A stretch of DNA of 64,000 bases from Sesamum alatum (lineage: Eukaryota > Streptophyta > Magnoliopsida > Lamiales > Pedaliaceae). Both the position numbers and the translations under genes were made by a program. Numbering within the stretch: the first letter of the stretch is position 1; each line of letters starts with the position of its first letter. Where the stretch lies: positions 26,688,046 to 26,752,045 of the forward strand of contig JACGWO010000007.1 in NCBI GenBank assembly GCA_034509735.1, in the 5' to 3' direction. The notes below the pieces were generated by a model. It ran no database searches. It saw only the letters and a program-made list of their open reading frames with translations, and was not told the origin of the DNA. Below, piece after piece: positions 12,401 to 22,563 of the stretch.

Positions 12401-14787
12401 ATATTATAAAAATATGAGTAACTAGAGATGCTTTACTTTTGTTTATGTCTATAAATAATATCTCGGGTACCTAATTAATAGTATAATACCGCAAGTTCAA
12501 TTAAAGTAAACTTCCATTAGAAACAAGGATATTAAATAAGTTTATGTTAAGATCAATTATTTCATAAGTGGTTTCATAATTAATTATTTTTATAATATTA
12601 ATGATAAAATCATCATAACAATATTCAAATTTTATTTTATGAATTAAATAAGTCTATGATTTGTTGATTATATAATGCACTGACTACTCGGTCTGTAAGA
12701 ATTCTACTACATCATTTTCTATAATAAGTAATTTAATTTCTATACATTTATATTTTTAATTCGACTCGAACTTAATAAAATTAGTTAATTATTTTTATGC
12801 TTATTCCATTCAATTCATTCCATGAAATATGGTTCGTTAATTTATATTATTTTTCACCAACACGAGGAGTAATATTGAAAGTAAAGAGATTATTACAAGA
12901 AAAAAAACCATTATAAAAAACTTTATTAATAGTTAAAAAATAAATATAAAAAACTAATTATTTATTTTGTCAATGTTTTACACAACTAGGAAACAAATTA
13001 AAATCTTATTTCCATTTCTGATGCAAATTTAAAATATAGATTAATTTAAATGATAAACTTTTTATTATAAATATAGGGATTTAAAAAGTAAAGTCATATT
13101 TTTTAAGTGAAATACATATAAGGATGGAAAATTAATATTATAGAGCGAAATAATTATAAGGTTTAAAATTTCAATAGAAAGCAAAAGAACAAAAAGATTA
13201 ACTAGCAATGTTTCCACATGAAACAATGGTGAATTTATCATCACAAATAGAGAGATGAAAGATAAGTATTATGGAGAGAATTAATGATAAAATCTAAAAG
13301 TTTATAAGAGGGCGATCTAAAATGAAAAATACCTACCTTCGTATAAAAAAATTGATGATGATAAGTCTATTAATAAAACATAAGAGAAGATTCAAGGGAG
13401 CTATATATTAATTAAGTGAATTTTTTAATATGAAATTAATCATTTGATTTTCAATGATTTATCAACTAGGGGTTTCTGGAATTTTAATTTAAAAGCTTTT
13501 TGTAATCATCATTTGATCATAGACAACTTTTATTTTTATGTATAAACATAAATTTGTGCAAGATATGTAGTTTACATAAGACATTGATATCTATACCACA
13601 AGACTTATGAAATATTCAAAACTTTCTTGAAAGCATTTTTTTCTAATACCTAATGATATAATAATTATCATGTACTAAATAATAGACTAAGAGGGATACT
13701 TTTCTTTTAATAATAATATAATTTAAATATAATACCAAGTATCAATTTTATGTTCTAAATTTTTCTATTAAAAATTATCAATGTGTTTTCTTTCTATTGT
13801 AACATTTTGATTACATTAGATATTCAAATAAGTACGTATGAAACTAGACTTCAAGAGTTTTTTAGGTGATAAGCATATGTACTTCGTATGAGATAATAAT
13901 TATAGTTGTTTAAAAGTAACATTCTTTTTTATGATTTTGGATATGTGATATGATACTTTTCTAATTTTTTGACACTAATTACACATTTTCTATAACTCTA
14001 AAGTACAAACTATGATTAATTTATAGGAAAACATAAACAAAAAATATAAAATTTTAATTCTAGAGAACTTTGCTACTAAATAAAAAAGAATTAATAATTA
14101 AATAAACAAATAAGTATTAAACGATAGTATTGTTTGGATATACACCTTTTCAATTCAATTTATCCAATTAATTATTCATGATATATTTATGTGCTTAAAT
14201 ATTTCTACACACACACATATATATAGTTTGTGCATGTACGTGTGTCTTTTTTACGTGTTTGTTGTGTATGTATATAATTATCTTGACCTGAATTTACTTA
14301 TATGAATTTGAATTTACTTATACTAAAAAAGATGCATATATTGCAAGTATAAAAAATATAATTTATCAAATAAATCATAATCAAAGTGGAGAAAAAATAT
14401 TTTACTTTTTAACTGTATGCTTTTACTTTGTAACAATAATACTTTTGCTTTATAAAGTACCTATTAAATTTAGTTAACACGTTTTTATTTATATATTTAT
14501 TTTATTATTATAATGTAACAATTATTGACATAATACGAATCACGTGCAATGCACGTGCTTTTGACTAATTTTTTTAAAAGAGATGAATGATTTATAATTT
14601 AATTTTTGAATGCTCTATTTATATAAATCATTCATTGCAGCCGTTAAGCAGCATTCAAAATAGAATTAAAATTGGAATTCAAAACAGAATTAAATCTCCA
14701 TTAACCAGGTCAAAACGAACTAAATTTTATTTGAAAAAAGGATTTAAAAAAAACAGTTGTTTCAAGTTTTAAATCAAAACCATCTTT

Positions 14788-17272
14788 TTTTTTTTTTTTA
14801 TAGGAAAGCAGAACTTTTATTAAAACTTCAAACCAGACTCCGAACATCAACAACATCAATACAGAATAATCTAATACTGTTGCCTACCTTGTAACTTAAA
14901 CATCCTACAAGTTTCAAGAAAATTTTGCAAATAGCATCTGCAAAACTGAAGAGTTTCCAGTGGCAAAGAAGCAGCTCCATGGAAAACTACTTTGTTCCTA
15001 TGACCCCAAAGACCCCAAAGTAAAGAAAAAGCCATCACAAACTGTTGCGTAGAACATTTTGATGCTAAATGCCGCATCCAATCTTCCACTGAACCCGACC
15101 AAAAAGAATAGACAGACCACGGAATATCAGATAATGCCCAACATTGTCTAGCGAAATCACACCGTAGAAAAACGTGTTCCTCATCCTCTTGATTGTGACC
15201 ACATATAGGACATCGAAGATCAACTTCAATATGTCGCCGTTGTAAATTGACAAGAACAGGCAATGCCCCTTTACACAATCGCCATCCAAAATGTTGAATC
15301 TTACCCGGAAGTTTTGTATCCCACAAGAATCCCCAACCGTTTTCCTTTGCCAATATAGAAGTTTCAGCATGCGTACCTTGACAGCGGGAAAATTCCCTAG
15401 TCGCCACCAAGTAAGCACTTTTGACGCTAAACTTACCATTAGGAGAGAAATGCCAAACAATCCTATCAACGCAGGAGTTACAATTAAAAGCTGTAGACTG
15501 GATGATTTCAACATCTGAAGCACAAAATAATTCATTCAGCTTTGTCAAATCCCAAGCGGAACGATCAGGGAGCAACAGCGTAGACACCGTTAAACTCTCA
15601 TCATCAGATTGGTTCACTGAAATGGGACGAAAATGAAGAGGTCTTGGAATCCACGGATCCTGCCAAATTTTAATACAAGAACCATCGCCCACTTGCCAAC
15701 GTCGACCAGCAACTATAATGAATTTGGCCGATATCAAACTGCTCCACGTGGCCGAAGGTCTGAAACCAATTGACGCCTCTGAAAAGGAAGTTCTCGGAAA
15801 ATACCGAGCTTTGAGAACCCGAGCAAGAAGGCTAGTCGAATGAGTTTCCAACCTCCAAGCCTGGTTTGCTAACAAAGCCAAGTTAAACCATCGCAGATTC
15901 CGAAAACCAATCCCCCCACTCCGTTTACTCTCGCATAACCGAGACCACGCCACCCAATGAACACGGCGATTCTTCGGAGAGCTCCACCAAAACTCTGCAA
16001 ACGCTGACTGGATTTCCTTAATTATGTTATTAGGCAGAAGAAGGCATTGCATTACATAACGAGGAATCGCTTGCAAAACAGCCTTGATGAGAACTTCCTT
16101 ACCGGCACTAGAAAGAGTCTTCTCCGACAGCCCCATCAACCTGCCCCAAAGGCGACTCCGAAGCCCGCGGAAAACTTCAGCCTTTGCTCGCCCTACTACC
16201 GACGGAAGTCCCAAGTACTTTTCCAGTTTCTGCACCACACAAACATTCAGCAATCCAGCCAAATTATTCTGACGCATAACATCAACATTTGGGCTAAAAA
16301 TTATTCTTGACTTAGCGTAATTCACCTGTTGGCCGGAAGCTTGTTCATACAGGGAAAGAATACCCCCAACCCCCATTATAGCCTCTTCCGACGCTTTAGA
16401 GAAAATGAGAGAGTCGTTAGTAAAAAGAAGATGTGAGATTCTAGGAGCCCGCCGAGCAACAGCAATACCTTGAATAACACCATTCATTTCAGATTCTTGA
16501 AGAAGAAGGCTAAACACCTCAGAACATAAAATAAAGAGATACGGAGAGAGAGGGTCACCCTGTCTTAAACCCCGAGTCGGCTGCAAGAAACCAAAAGATT
16601 CCCTATTTAGCACAAATGAGAAGCTAACTGAGGACAGACACATCATAATCAGCCTGACAAAGGAATCCGCAAAACCCAATCTATATAAAACTGATTCAAC
16701 AAAAGACCACTCAATACGGTCATAAGCTTTACTCATATCAAGCTTTAAAGCAAAATAACCTTTCCTACCCCTCTTCTTATGTTTTAAAAAATGATTGCAT
16801 TCAAAACCCAATAAGACGTTATCAGAAATTAAACGATCACTAACAAATGTTGATTGAGACGGAGAGACAACCGAATCCAAACATAACTTCAGCCGATTAG
16901 CCAAAACCTTAGAAACAACTTTATACACCACATTACAAAGACTAATAGGCCGAAAATGAGAGACAACTTCAGGAGATTTCAGCTTCGGGATAAGCACTAT
17001 ATTCGTATGATTAAGGGACGGAGGCATGATTCCAGTATTTAGAATCCGGAGAACACAGTGAGGACCGTACCTATCAGACTCCAATAATGTTGAAAAAATA
17101 GCGGTGGAAAACCATCAGGTCCCAGAGATGTGAGCGGAGACATAGAAAACAGAGCTAACCGCACTTCCTCCGCCTCAAATGGAGCAGTCAGAGCAAACTT
17201 CTGATCAGAATTAATCCGACGATGAACACCTCGCAAAGCTGAACTTAAAACAGTAGGGGACGGGTCAGAATT
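14788..17272 (-). mobile_element. 5'-truncated L1 with perfect 16-bp target duplication
   Basis: This L1 lies on the minus strand. The plus strand shows its poly(A) tail as a run of T at 14785-14799, then a short 3' UTR, then ORF2. The 16-bp duplication AATCAAAACCATCTTT is present without mismatch at 14772-14787 and 17273-17288. The 5' end is truncated inside ORF2, before the reverse transcriptase core, so the endonuclease is absent. A perfect duplication and a nearly open frame show that this is much younger than the L1 at 4.4-6.4 kb. The ends partly overlap the duplication, so the boundaries may shift by 1-3 bases. Confidence 0.9.
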
Positions 17273-17284
17273 AATCAAAACCAT
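14871..17284 (-). pseudogene. L1 ORF2: reverse transcriptase and zf-RVT
   Basis: Translation runs in a first frame (17284-17039) and, after one frameshift near 17040-17084, in a second open frame of 737 codons. Visible are 'VVSHFRPISLCNVVYKVVSK' (palm start), motif A with Asp (KLDMSKAYDRIEW), 'RGLRQGDPLSPYLF' (motif B), and motif C as FTND instead of FADD. The first catalytic aspartate is therefore Asn. The C-terminal third is a zf-RVT domain (LPGKIQHFGWRL, then a C-x2-C...H...C pattern). There is no RNase H domain after it; the frame stops just before the 3' UTR. In active elements the protein nicks and reverse-transcribes at the target; this copy is truncated and mutated. Confidence 0.92.
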
Positions 17285-17502
17285 CTTTAATGATAGTAAA
17301 ACTTGTTTGTGACTGAAAAAATATTTTGAAGCCTGTTTATGACTGAAAAATTATTTTGAAGCCAATTTTTCTGTTTTAATCAAATGTTTTGAAAAACTAA
17401 TTGTTTCAGGTTTTAAATCAAAACCTATTTTTTATGACAGTAAAAATTATTTATGACTGAAAAAATATTTTGAAGCTAAATTTTCTGTTTTAATCATGTG
17501 TT

Positions 17503-18710
17503 TTTGCTGCAAAAAGAATATATATATCGAGATATTCGCCCTAATGCCCACGCCAAGGCAGGCAACAACGGCACACATGTAGAGCAACCCCATGTTCGTT
17601 CTAATCCCATAACAATTCAAATATCACTTGGACATTAAACTTAAAATAAAGAGTTTATCTTGAACATAAACTTCCAATGTTGGACAAGAATGAGTGTAAA
17701 AAAGCTCACCCCCACATACACCTTATATACTTATCAAAAACTCAAATTTTCCCCCATCATATTCGTATATGGGACAAATACACTTCTCCATTTTTCTCTC
17801 AATCTAATCTATAAATTAACATTATAATTACATCCATATTTTAGACCACATTATTATTATAAATTAACAACTAATTATACGAATTACAACATACTAAAAA
17901 TTTAAAACATACGACAACCCAATTGCTTGGTGAACAAAAACTGCACGCCAAATTGCTTAACAATATGCCAGCAGCTCTCGTGTCGTGCCCATTCTGACAG
18001 GATATAGATTAAGACATCTTCAAATTGGCATCACCGTGCAACAGCTGCCGCGTCCCACACGCATCTCGTGGGTCTTGATGTCGATCATATTGACGACGGA
18101 AGGTTGTATTTATTAGACAACTCCTGGTATGCATTGCCCATGTGGAGTTCCCTTGTCATTAATTTACAGCTTTCCTTAACCAAAGTTGTCTTCTACTCAT
18201 GCCCCATGGCCTGGGTCAATGAAGTTCTAATCTACCAAGTTGGTCCGAATCGAGGTCCACAATGATCTTTGGGTGATTTAGCGATGACCTGGCGGTGCAC
18301 GAATTTTGGTGAGTATTGCAAATTAAACTAGTAATATTGGTCTGCACAAAGTGTTTGGTTAGTTGAGGTTAGGAGTGTTCATTTCGATTAATCAAATTGA
18401 ATTGAATCGAAAACCAAAACTAAACCGAATAATGAACCCAAATTTTGGTTCGGTATTTGGTACAAATTGAAATTTTGATTCAATCGGTATACCGAATATT
18501 GCACATTCCTAGCTGATGTAGCTGATTCAATCAGTTATTTGGCTCGCATAGTACGGTCTGTTAGTAATAATGCTTACCTGTCAAATGGATCATCCATGTT
18601 TTTATAAAGATTTATGTGTCAGAAACTGTATGGGCTACATCCGTAGACTTGTCAATGGGCATGCATTATCCGGACCCGAACCCATTACTTTTATATTAGA
18701 CCTGGACCCA
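17503..18710. other. No gene recognised
   Basis: The stretch is of mixed composition. Reading frames at 18068-18265 and 18570-18779 are short and match nothing I know. At 18400-18500 there is a degenerate 'tttggttcggtatttgg' repeat with inverted copies. I see no RNA gene or transposon ends here. Confidence 0.5.
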
Positions 18711-19969
18711 TCTATATATAATAAAACAGAATCATTGATACTATCCACCCAAGTGCCACATATAAGCAAATGTGGATAGCCTCAATGAGCTCTATTATGC
18801 CAACTGTAATTTAACAACTTTTTAGATAAAAGATAAAAAGAAATATTAGTATTTATCCAAAAGAATCTAATCGAAAGTATATATTTATAAGCTTTTGACA
18901 AGTAAATAAAAAATATATTTATCCAAGATATATTTACTTATTTTATAGATAACATCCAATAGTTTATCCAGAAAAGAATTGTATTTTCTAAAGAATAATT
19001 CAATAGAACTCTATAATATTCTTTTAAATATAAAAATAAGTAAATAATTAATACATGAAAAAATTAAGTTAATAACTATAAAAATATGAAAGTATATTAA
19101 ACACATAAATGAATTTGGATTACTTTACTAACTATTTACCTGAAAAATGAGTGAATCTTTTGGATAAACAAATAATAGTGTACTTATCTAAATTTAAATA
19201 TAAGATAAAGGATAATTTTTTAAGTTCCAAAATAACTAAGTAAGTAAAATTACAAATAATTCAAAATTTAAAATAAAACAAGTGATAGACAAATAATTCA
19301 AAATTTAGAAATAAAATAATTAGTGAATATTAAAAATATAATAATATTATTTAATGTTAAAATGAATTTTAGATTAATTATATCCTTGACTAATTTATCT
19401 TTTGGATACATTCAAATCATTTATCAACACTAAATAAATATAAAATATTTTCTTATATGGCAAAATAAAATTCAAATAGACACCGGAGAACTATGGTTTA
19501 TAAAAGCTAATAAAAAAATTAAAAATAAAGTAAATTTTTATATGTAAAAAAATTAAAATTTAATATGATAATAATCACAAATAAAAAAATATTGAAAGAT
19601 GTAAAAATAAGTTTGAATTTTAGATTGTATCCCTAACCAATTTACTTGAACAAATTCGTAAATCTTTATAAAATCAAATAACCTATCATTTATCTAATTT
19701 AAATAAAATAAAATATTTTTGCAATTTATAATCAAAGCGATTAAAATAATATAAGAATCTATGATTGTATGGATATTTTTCTAAATAATTAATGATAACT
19801 CATTCAATTCAAGAAAATTTATATTTTATATAATTTTTTATTAGAACTAATATACAAATATAGATAATTTTTGTTCAACTTTATAAGTATATATTTTCAA
19901 ATATTTATTATTATAGTCACGACTTAAATTGAAAATACTCCCCGTGCCTTGGCACGGGTTTTGTACTAG
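18711..19969 (+). mobile_element. Non-autonomous Helitron
   Basis: The 5' end is A|TCTATATATAATAAAACAG. The 3' end is the hairpin CCCGTGCC-tt-GGCACGGG, then TTTTGTA and CTAG|T. This fits the Helitron rules (TC start, hairpin about 10 nt before CTRR, A|T target, no target duplication). The 1.26-kb interior is AT-rich and has no coding frame. Flanks on both sides contain 'ttttatattagacc' followed by 'ggacc', a 20-bp near-repeat that a Helitron would not create. Confidence 0.7.
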
Positions 19970-21202
19970 TTATTTTATATTAGACCCGGACCAGACTCAT
20001 ACCCATTGAAATAAGTATTTCGAATATAGGTAGGGTCTACACCTAAAAACACCCATGGGTATGGGTTTTGAATGGATGAAATCTAATACTATAAAAATTC
20101 ATAAATGTCCGTTAATTTAAAATCATTGAACTTGTAAAATTTTAATAGATTAATCGAGTCGATTTACTTGTCATCTAAAATTCTTAAATTTTGTACATAG
20201 TATTTCTTTATGTATTAATATTTTGAAAATTTTGCCAGAGCTTTTCATCTTTATTTTCGTAGTGACAATTACCAATTAATTTTTTGATAAAATTAATTTG
20301 AACGTAAAGTGATAAGTCAAGTTCAACTAATATATGGTACTAATAATTTTTGTTTAAATTTGAATTGTAAAAAACTCGTGAAATGAAAGTCAAACGCATT
20401 ATCAAATCAATAAAAATATTATTCTAAAGTTAAAATATAATTTTATACCTTTTTCCTATTGGTTATTTAATTTACGTTCCTATATCGAATCTATGTCGAT
20501 GTGTAATTGATTAATAGTGATCCATTATTTGCAAAGTCAAGACCAATATATATATTTCAACGATATTCAATCTGCACATGTTAAAAATTAAATAACTTTT
20601 ATTTAATTTATTGATAGCAAGTTCATGAAATATCCTTCTAAAATCACAAATTAATACAATTGCTAGTTAACAAAAAAAAATAAAATCCTACAACATATCA
20701 TAGTATGTAAACAAGATATTATATTAGCTTACAACTATTTATTCCAAACAATATCATTAATTAATCTATCACATCACAATTACATCCAAAGTAGTAAACA
20801 TGCCCTATAGGTATTTATCGGGTCCGACTCCAGATAGGGTACGCCCATCACCAGGCCTAGGCTAATGTCCACTGGACAGCCATCGAATGTGTTTCGAATC
20901 AATGGCTGATAATTTGGATACTGAGCTAGGTTAAAAACAATGTTTTGATATTTTTTAATCTTCGAAGGATATTTTAATTCTTTTGCACCTGTTTAATGTA
21001 TTTTCTCTGTCACTGCTAAAGTAGGTTGTGTCTAATGTTTGCACCATTTATTAGCTTATTATGTAATTTATACAATCGATTACAGTCACATCATCTATTT
21101 TCCACATACAAAATGAGTAGTTTCTTCCATTCGTGAGAAATATAATAATAGAGATTTGTTGAACTTCCTTCAGCTAGTACACCTGCCCTTGGGGCATAAT
21201 TA
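19970..21202. other. No gene recognised
   Basis: AT-rich DNA without reading frames, terminal repeats or RNA genes that I can support. Confidence 0.5.
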
Positions 21203-21258
21203 GGTTGTCAATGAAAAACTAGCTCAATGTAGTTAATAAAAGATTTATTTCCAACAAA

Positions 21259-21298
21259 GTCAAGATGGCCGAGCGGTCTAAGGCGCCAGTTTCAGGTA

Positions 21299-21329
<31 letters not shown>

Positions 21330-21338
21330 TTCTTGACA
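21259..21338 (+). tRNA. tRNA-Leu (CAG)
   Basis: This 80-nt gene folds as a class II tRNA. The acceptor stem GTCAAGA/TCTTGAC is perfect. The D-arm contains the A-box core TGGCCGAGCGG. The anticodon stem CCAGT/ACTGG is perfect around the loop TTCAGGT, so the anticodon is CAG. A variable arm typical of Leu follows, and the T-arm GTGGG-TTCAAAT-CCCAT has only a terminal G-T pair. The B box GGTTCAAATCC is intact and the discriminator base is A. There is no intron and no clear T4 terminator just downstream. This is the best preserved of three related copies. Confidence 0.88.
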
Positions 21339-21478
21339 CCTTCTTTCGTTCCTCCAAAACAATAATAAAAAATCCTTGTTCTAACTTTTTATTCTCAAAA
21401 GGATTATCCAGTTTTACTCCATTTTTAGACAAAATTACTTTTTTTTAATTATTATCTAAATCTAAATCTATATCTATA

Positions 21479-21759
21479 TCTATACTATTATAAAAGAAAA
21501 CCTGTTGGCGTACCAATTTTTGAATGCCCAAATTTACCCTTCAATTTCATTTATTTCTTTAAAAAACTTATTGGTCAGAAAAGTAATTTTATTGCTTTTC
21601 TCTCAACCCACTATTCCACGATTCTCTCACCCCACTCCATATTTTTCTTTTTTTATCTTACTAACTTTTTTTACATTCCTTCACAAATTTTTTTTCTTTT
21701 CATCTCACATCACAGTTTTTTTTTACATGCTCGCGGGGATCGCGTGCAACGACGACTAG
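21479..21759 (+). mobile_element. Small Helitron, array member 1
   Basis: It starts A|TCTATACTATTATAAAAG and ends 'gacgaCTAG|T', preceded by a GC-rich 'cgcggggatcgcgtgcaacg' segment that can form a short hairpin. It is 281 bp long. The 84-codon open frame inside is low-complexity and not considered a gene. Confidence 0.65.
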
Positions 21760-22059
21760 TTATTATAAAAGAAAACTCTTTATCATACCAATTTTTGGAT
21801 ACCCAAATTTACCCTTTTTATTCATTTCTTTGCTTCAATTTTATTTTGGCCATATTAGTAATTTCAATTTGTTTTATAATATCATAATTATATATTTTTT
21901 CTCTTAACTACCCACTACTCCACATTTCTCTCTCCCCCTATTTCTTCATTTTATTACAATTTACAATTGTAATTTATTTCATTTCATAATTTTTTTTTAC
22001 CATCTCCCACCATGATTCTTTCTTATATGCTTGCGGGGTTCGCGTGCAGCAACAACTAG
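21760..22059 (+). mobile_element. Small Helitron, array member 2
   Basis: It joins head-to-tail to member 1 and repeats its layout: TATTATAAAAGAAAACTC, then 'taccaatttttgga', 'cccaaatttaccc', and the end 'tgcggggttcgcgtgcagca' with CTAG|T. Its first six or so bases (TCTATAC) are missing, consistent with tandem insertion into the preceding end. Confidence 0.6.
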
Positions 22060-22545
22060 TATAATAAAACTGAAATGTTGAGGTCATCCAAATAAGTGTC
22101 ATGTATGCGTATATTTGGATGATTTTTTTGCATTTTATTTTGTCCCGTAATAGATCATGTTCTCTTTTTGTTAATTTAGCTTTAGATAAGTTTATAGCTA
22201 TTTATCTTATTCAAAAGATTTATTATCTTTTTAGTTATTACCTTTCATTTTTATTTAAATTAGATAAGTGTATAATTGTTTACCTCTATTTGAATGATTT
22301 ACAGATTTTTTGAGATAAATTAGTTAATAAAATAATTCAAATTTATGTTGTAAGAAAACATATTTTAGATTAATTTTTATATCTAGAATGCCTTTATTAT
22401 TTATTATTTTGATATTAGAGTTTTGATTAATAATCAATTAATCAACTTTATATTATAAAAAAAAATTATGTATTGATAAAGTTTTATTAATTATTTTTTA
22501 AAGAAAATATAAGCATATTGTGCCTTGACACGGGATACTAACTAG
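22060..22545 (+). mobile_element. Small Helitron, array member 3 (different family)
   Basis: It begins directly after the CTAG of member 2 with ATAATAAAACTG, which resembles the start of the element at 18711. It ends with the hairpin region GTGCCTTGACACGGG, then 'atactaa' and CTAG|T. Block B keeps only its last 110 bp (39027-39137). Confidence 0.6.
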
Positions 22546-22563
22546 TGTTCTTATATTTATTGA

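Larger units (their letters stand above)
9237..14568 (+). mobile_element. Candidate long non-autonomous Helitron
   Basis: The left candidate end is A|TCTATATAAAAGTATG at 9237. The right candidate end is a perfect CACGTGC/GCACGTG hairpin followed by CTAA|T at 14565-14569. Both agree with Helitron ends (5' TC, 3' hairpin plus CTRR, A|T target). The 5.3-kb interior is AT-rich and holds a 21-base G run and an LTR relic, but no Rep/helicase frame. The two ends may belong to different elements. No other gene or RNA was recognised in this stretch. Confidence 0.3.
14735..17502. repeat. Two-copy tandem repeat split by an L1
   Basis: A unit of about 110 bp ('gttttaaatcaaaacc', 'gacagtaaaa', 'tgactgaaaaaatattttga') occurs once at 17389-17502. 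The other copy is split: its left part is at about 14735-14787 and its right part at 17289-17388. The L1 at 14788-17272 lies in between. The copies are diverged at several positions. Confidence 0.6.

Noticed and set aside
21505..21759. 84-codon frame in the small Helitron
   Set aside because: Phe/Leu-rich low-complexity translation that ends exactly at the Helitron end; other members of the array lack it.
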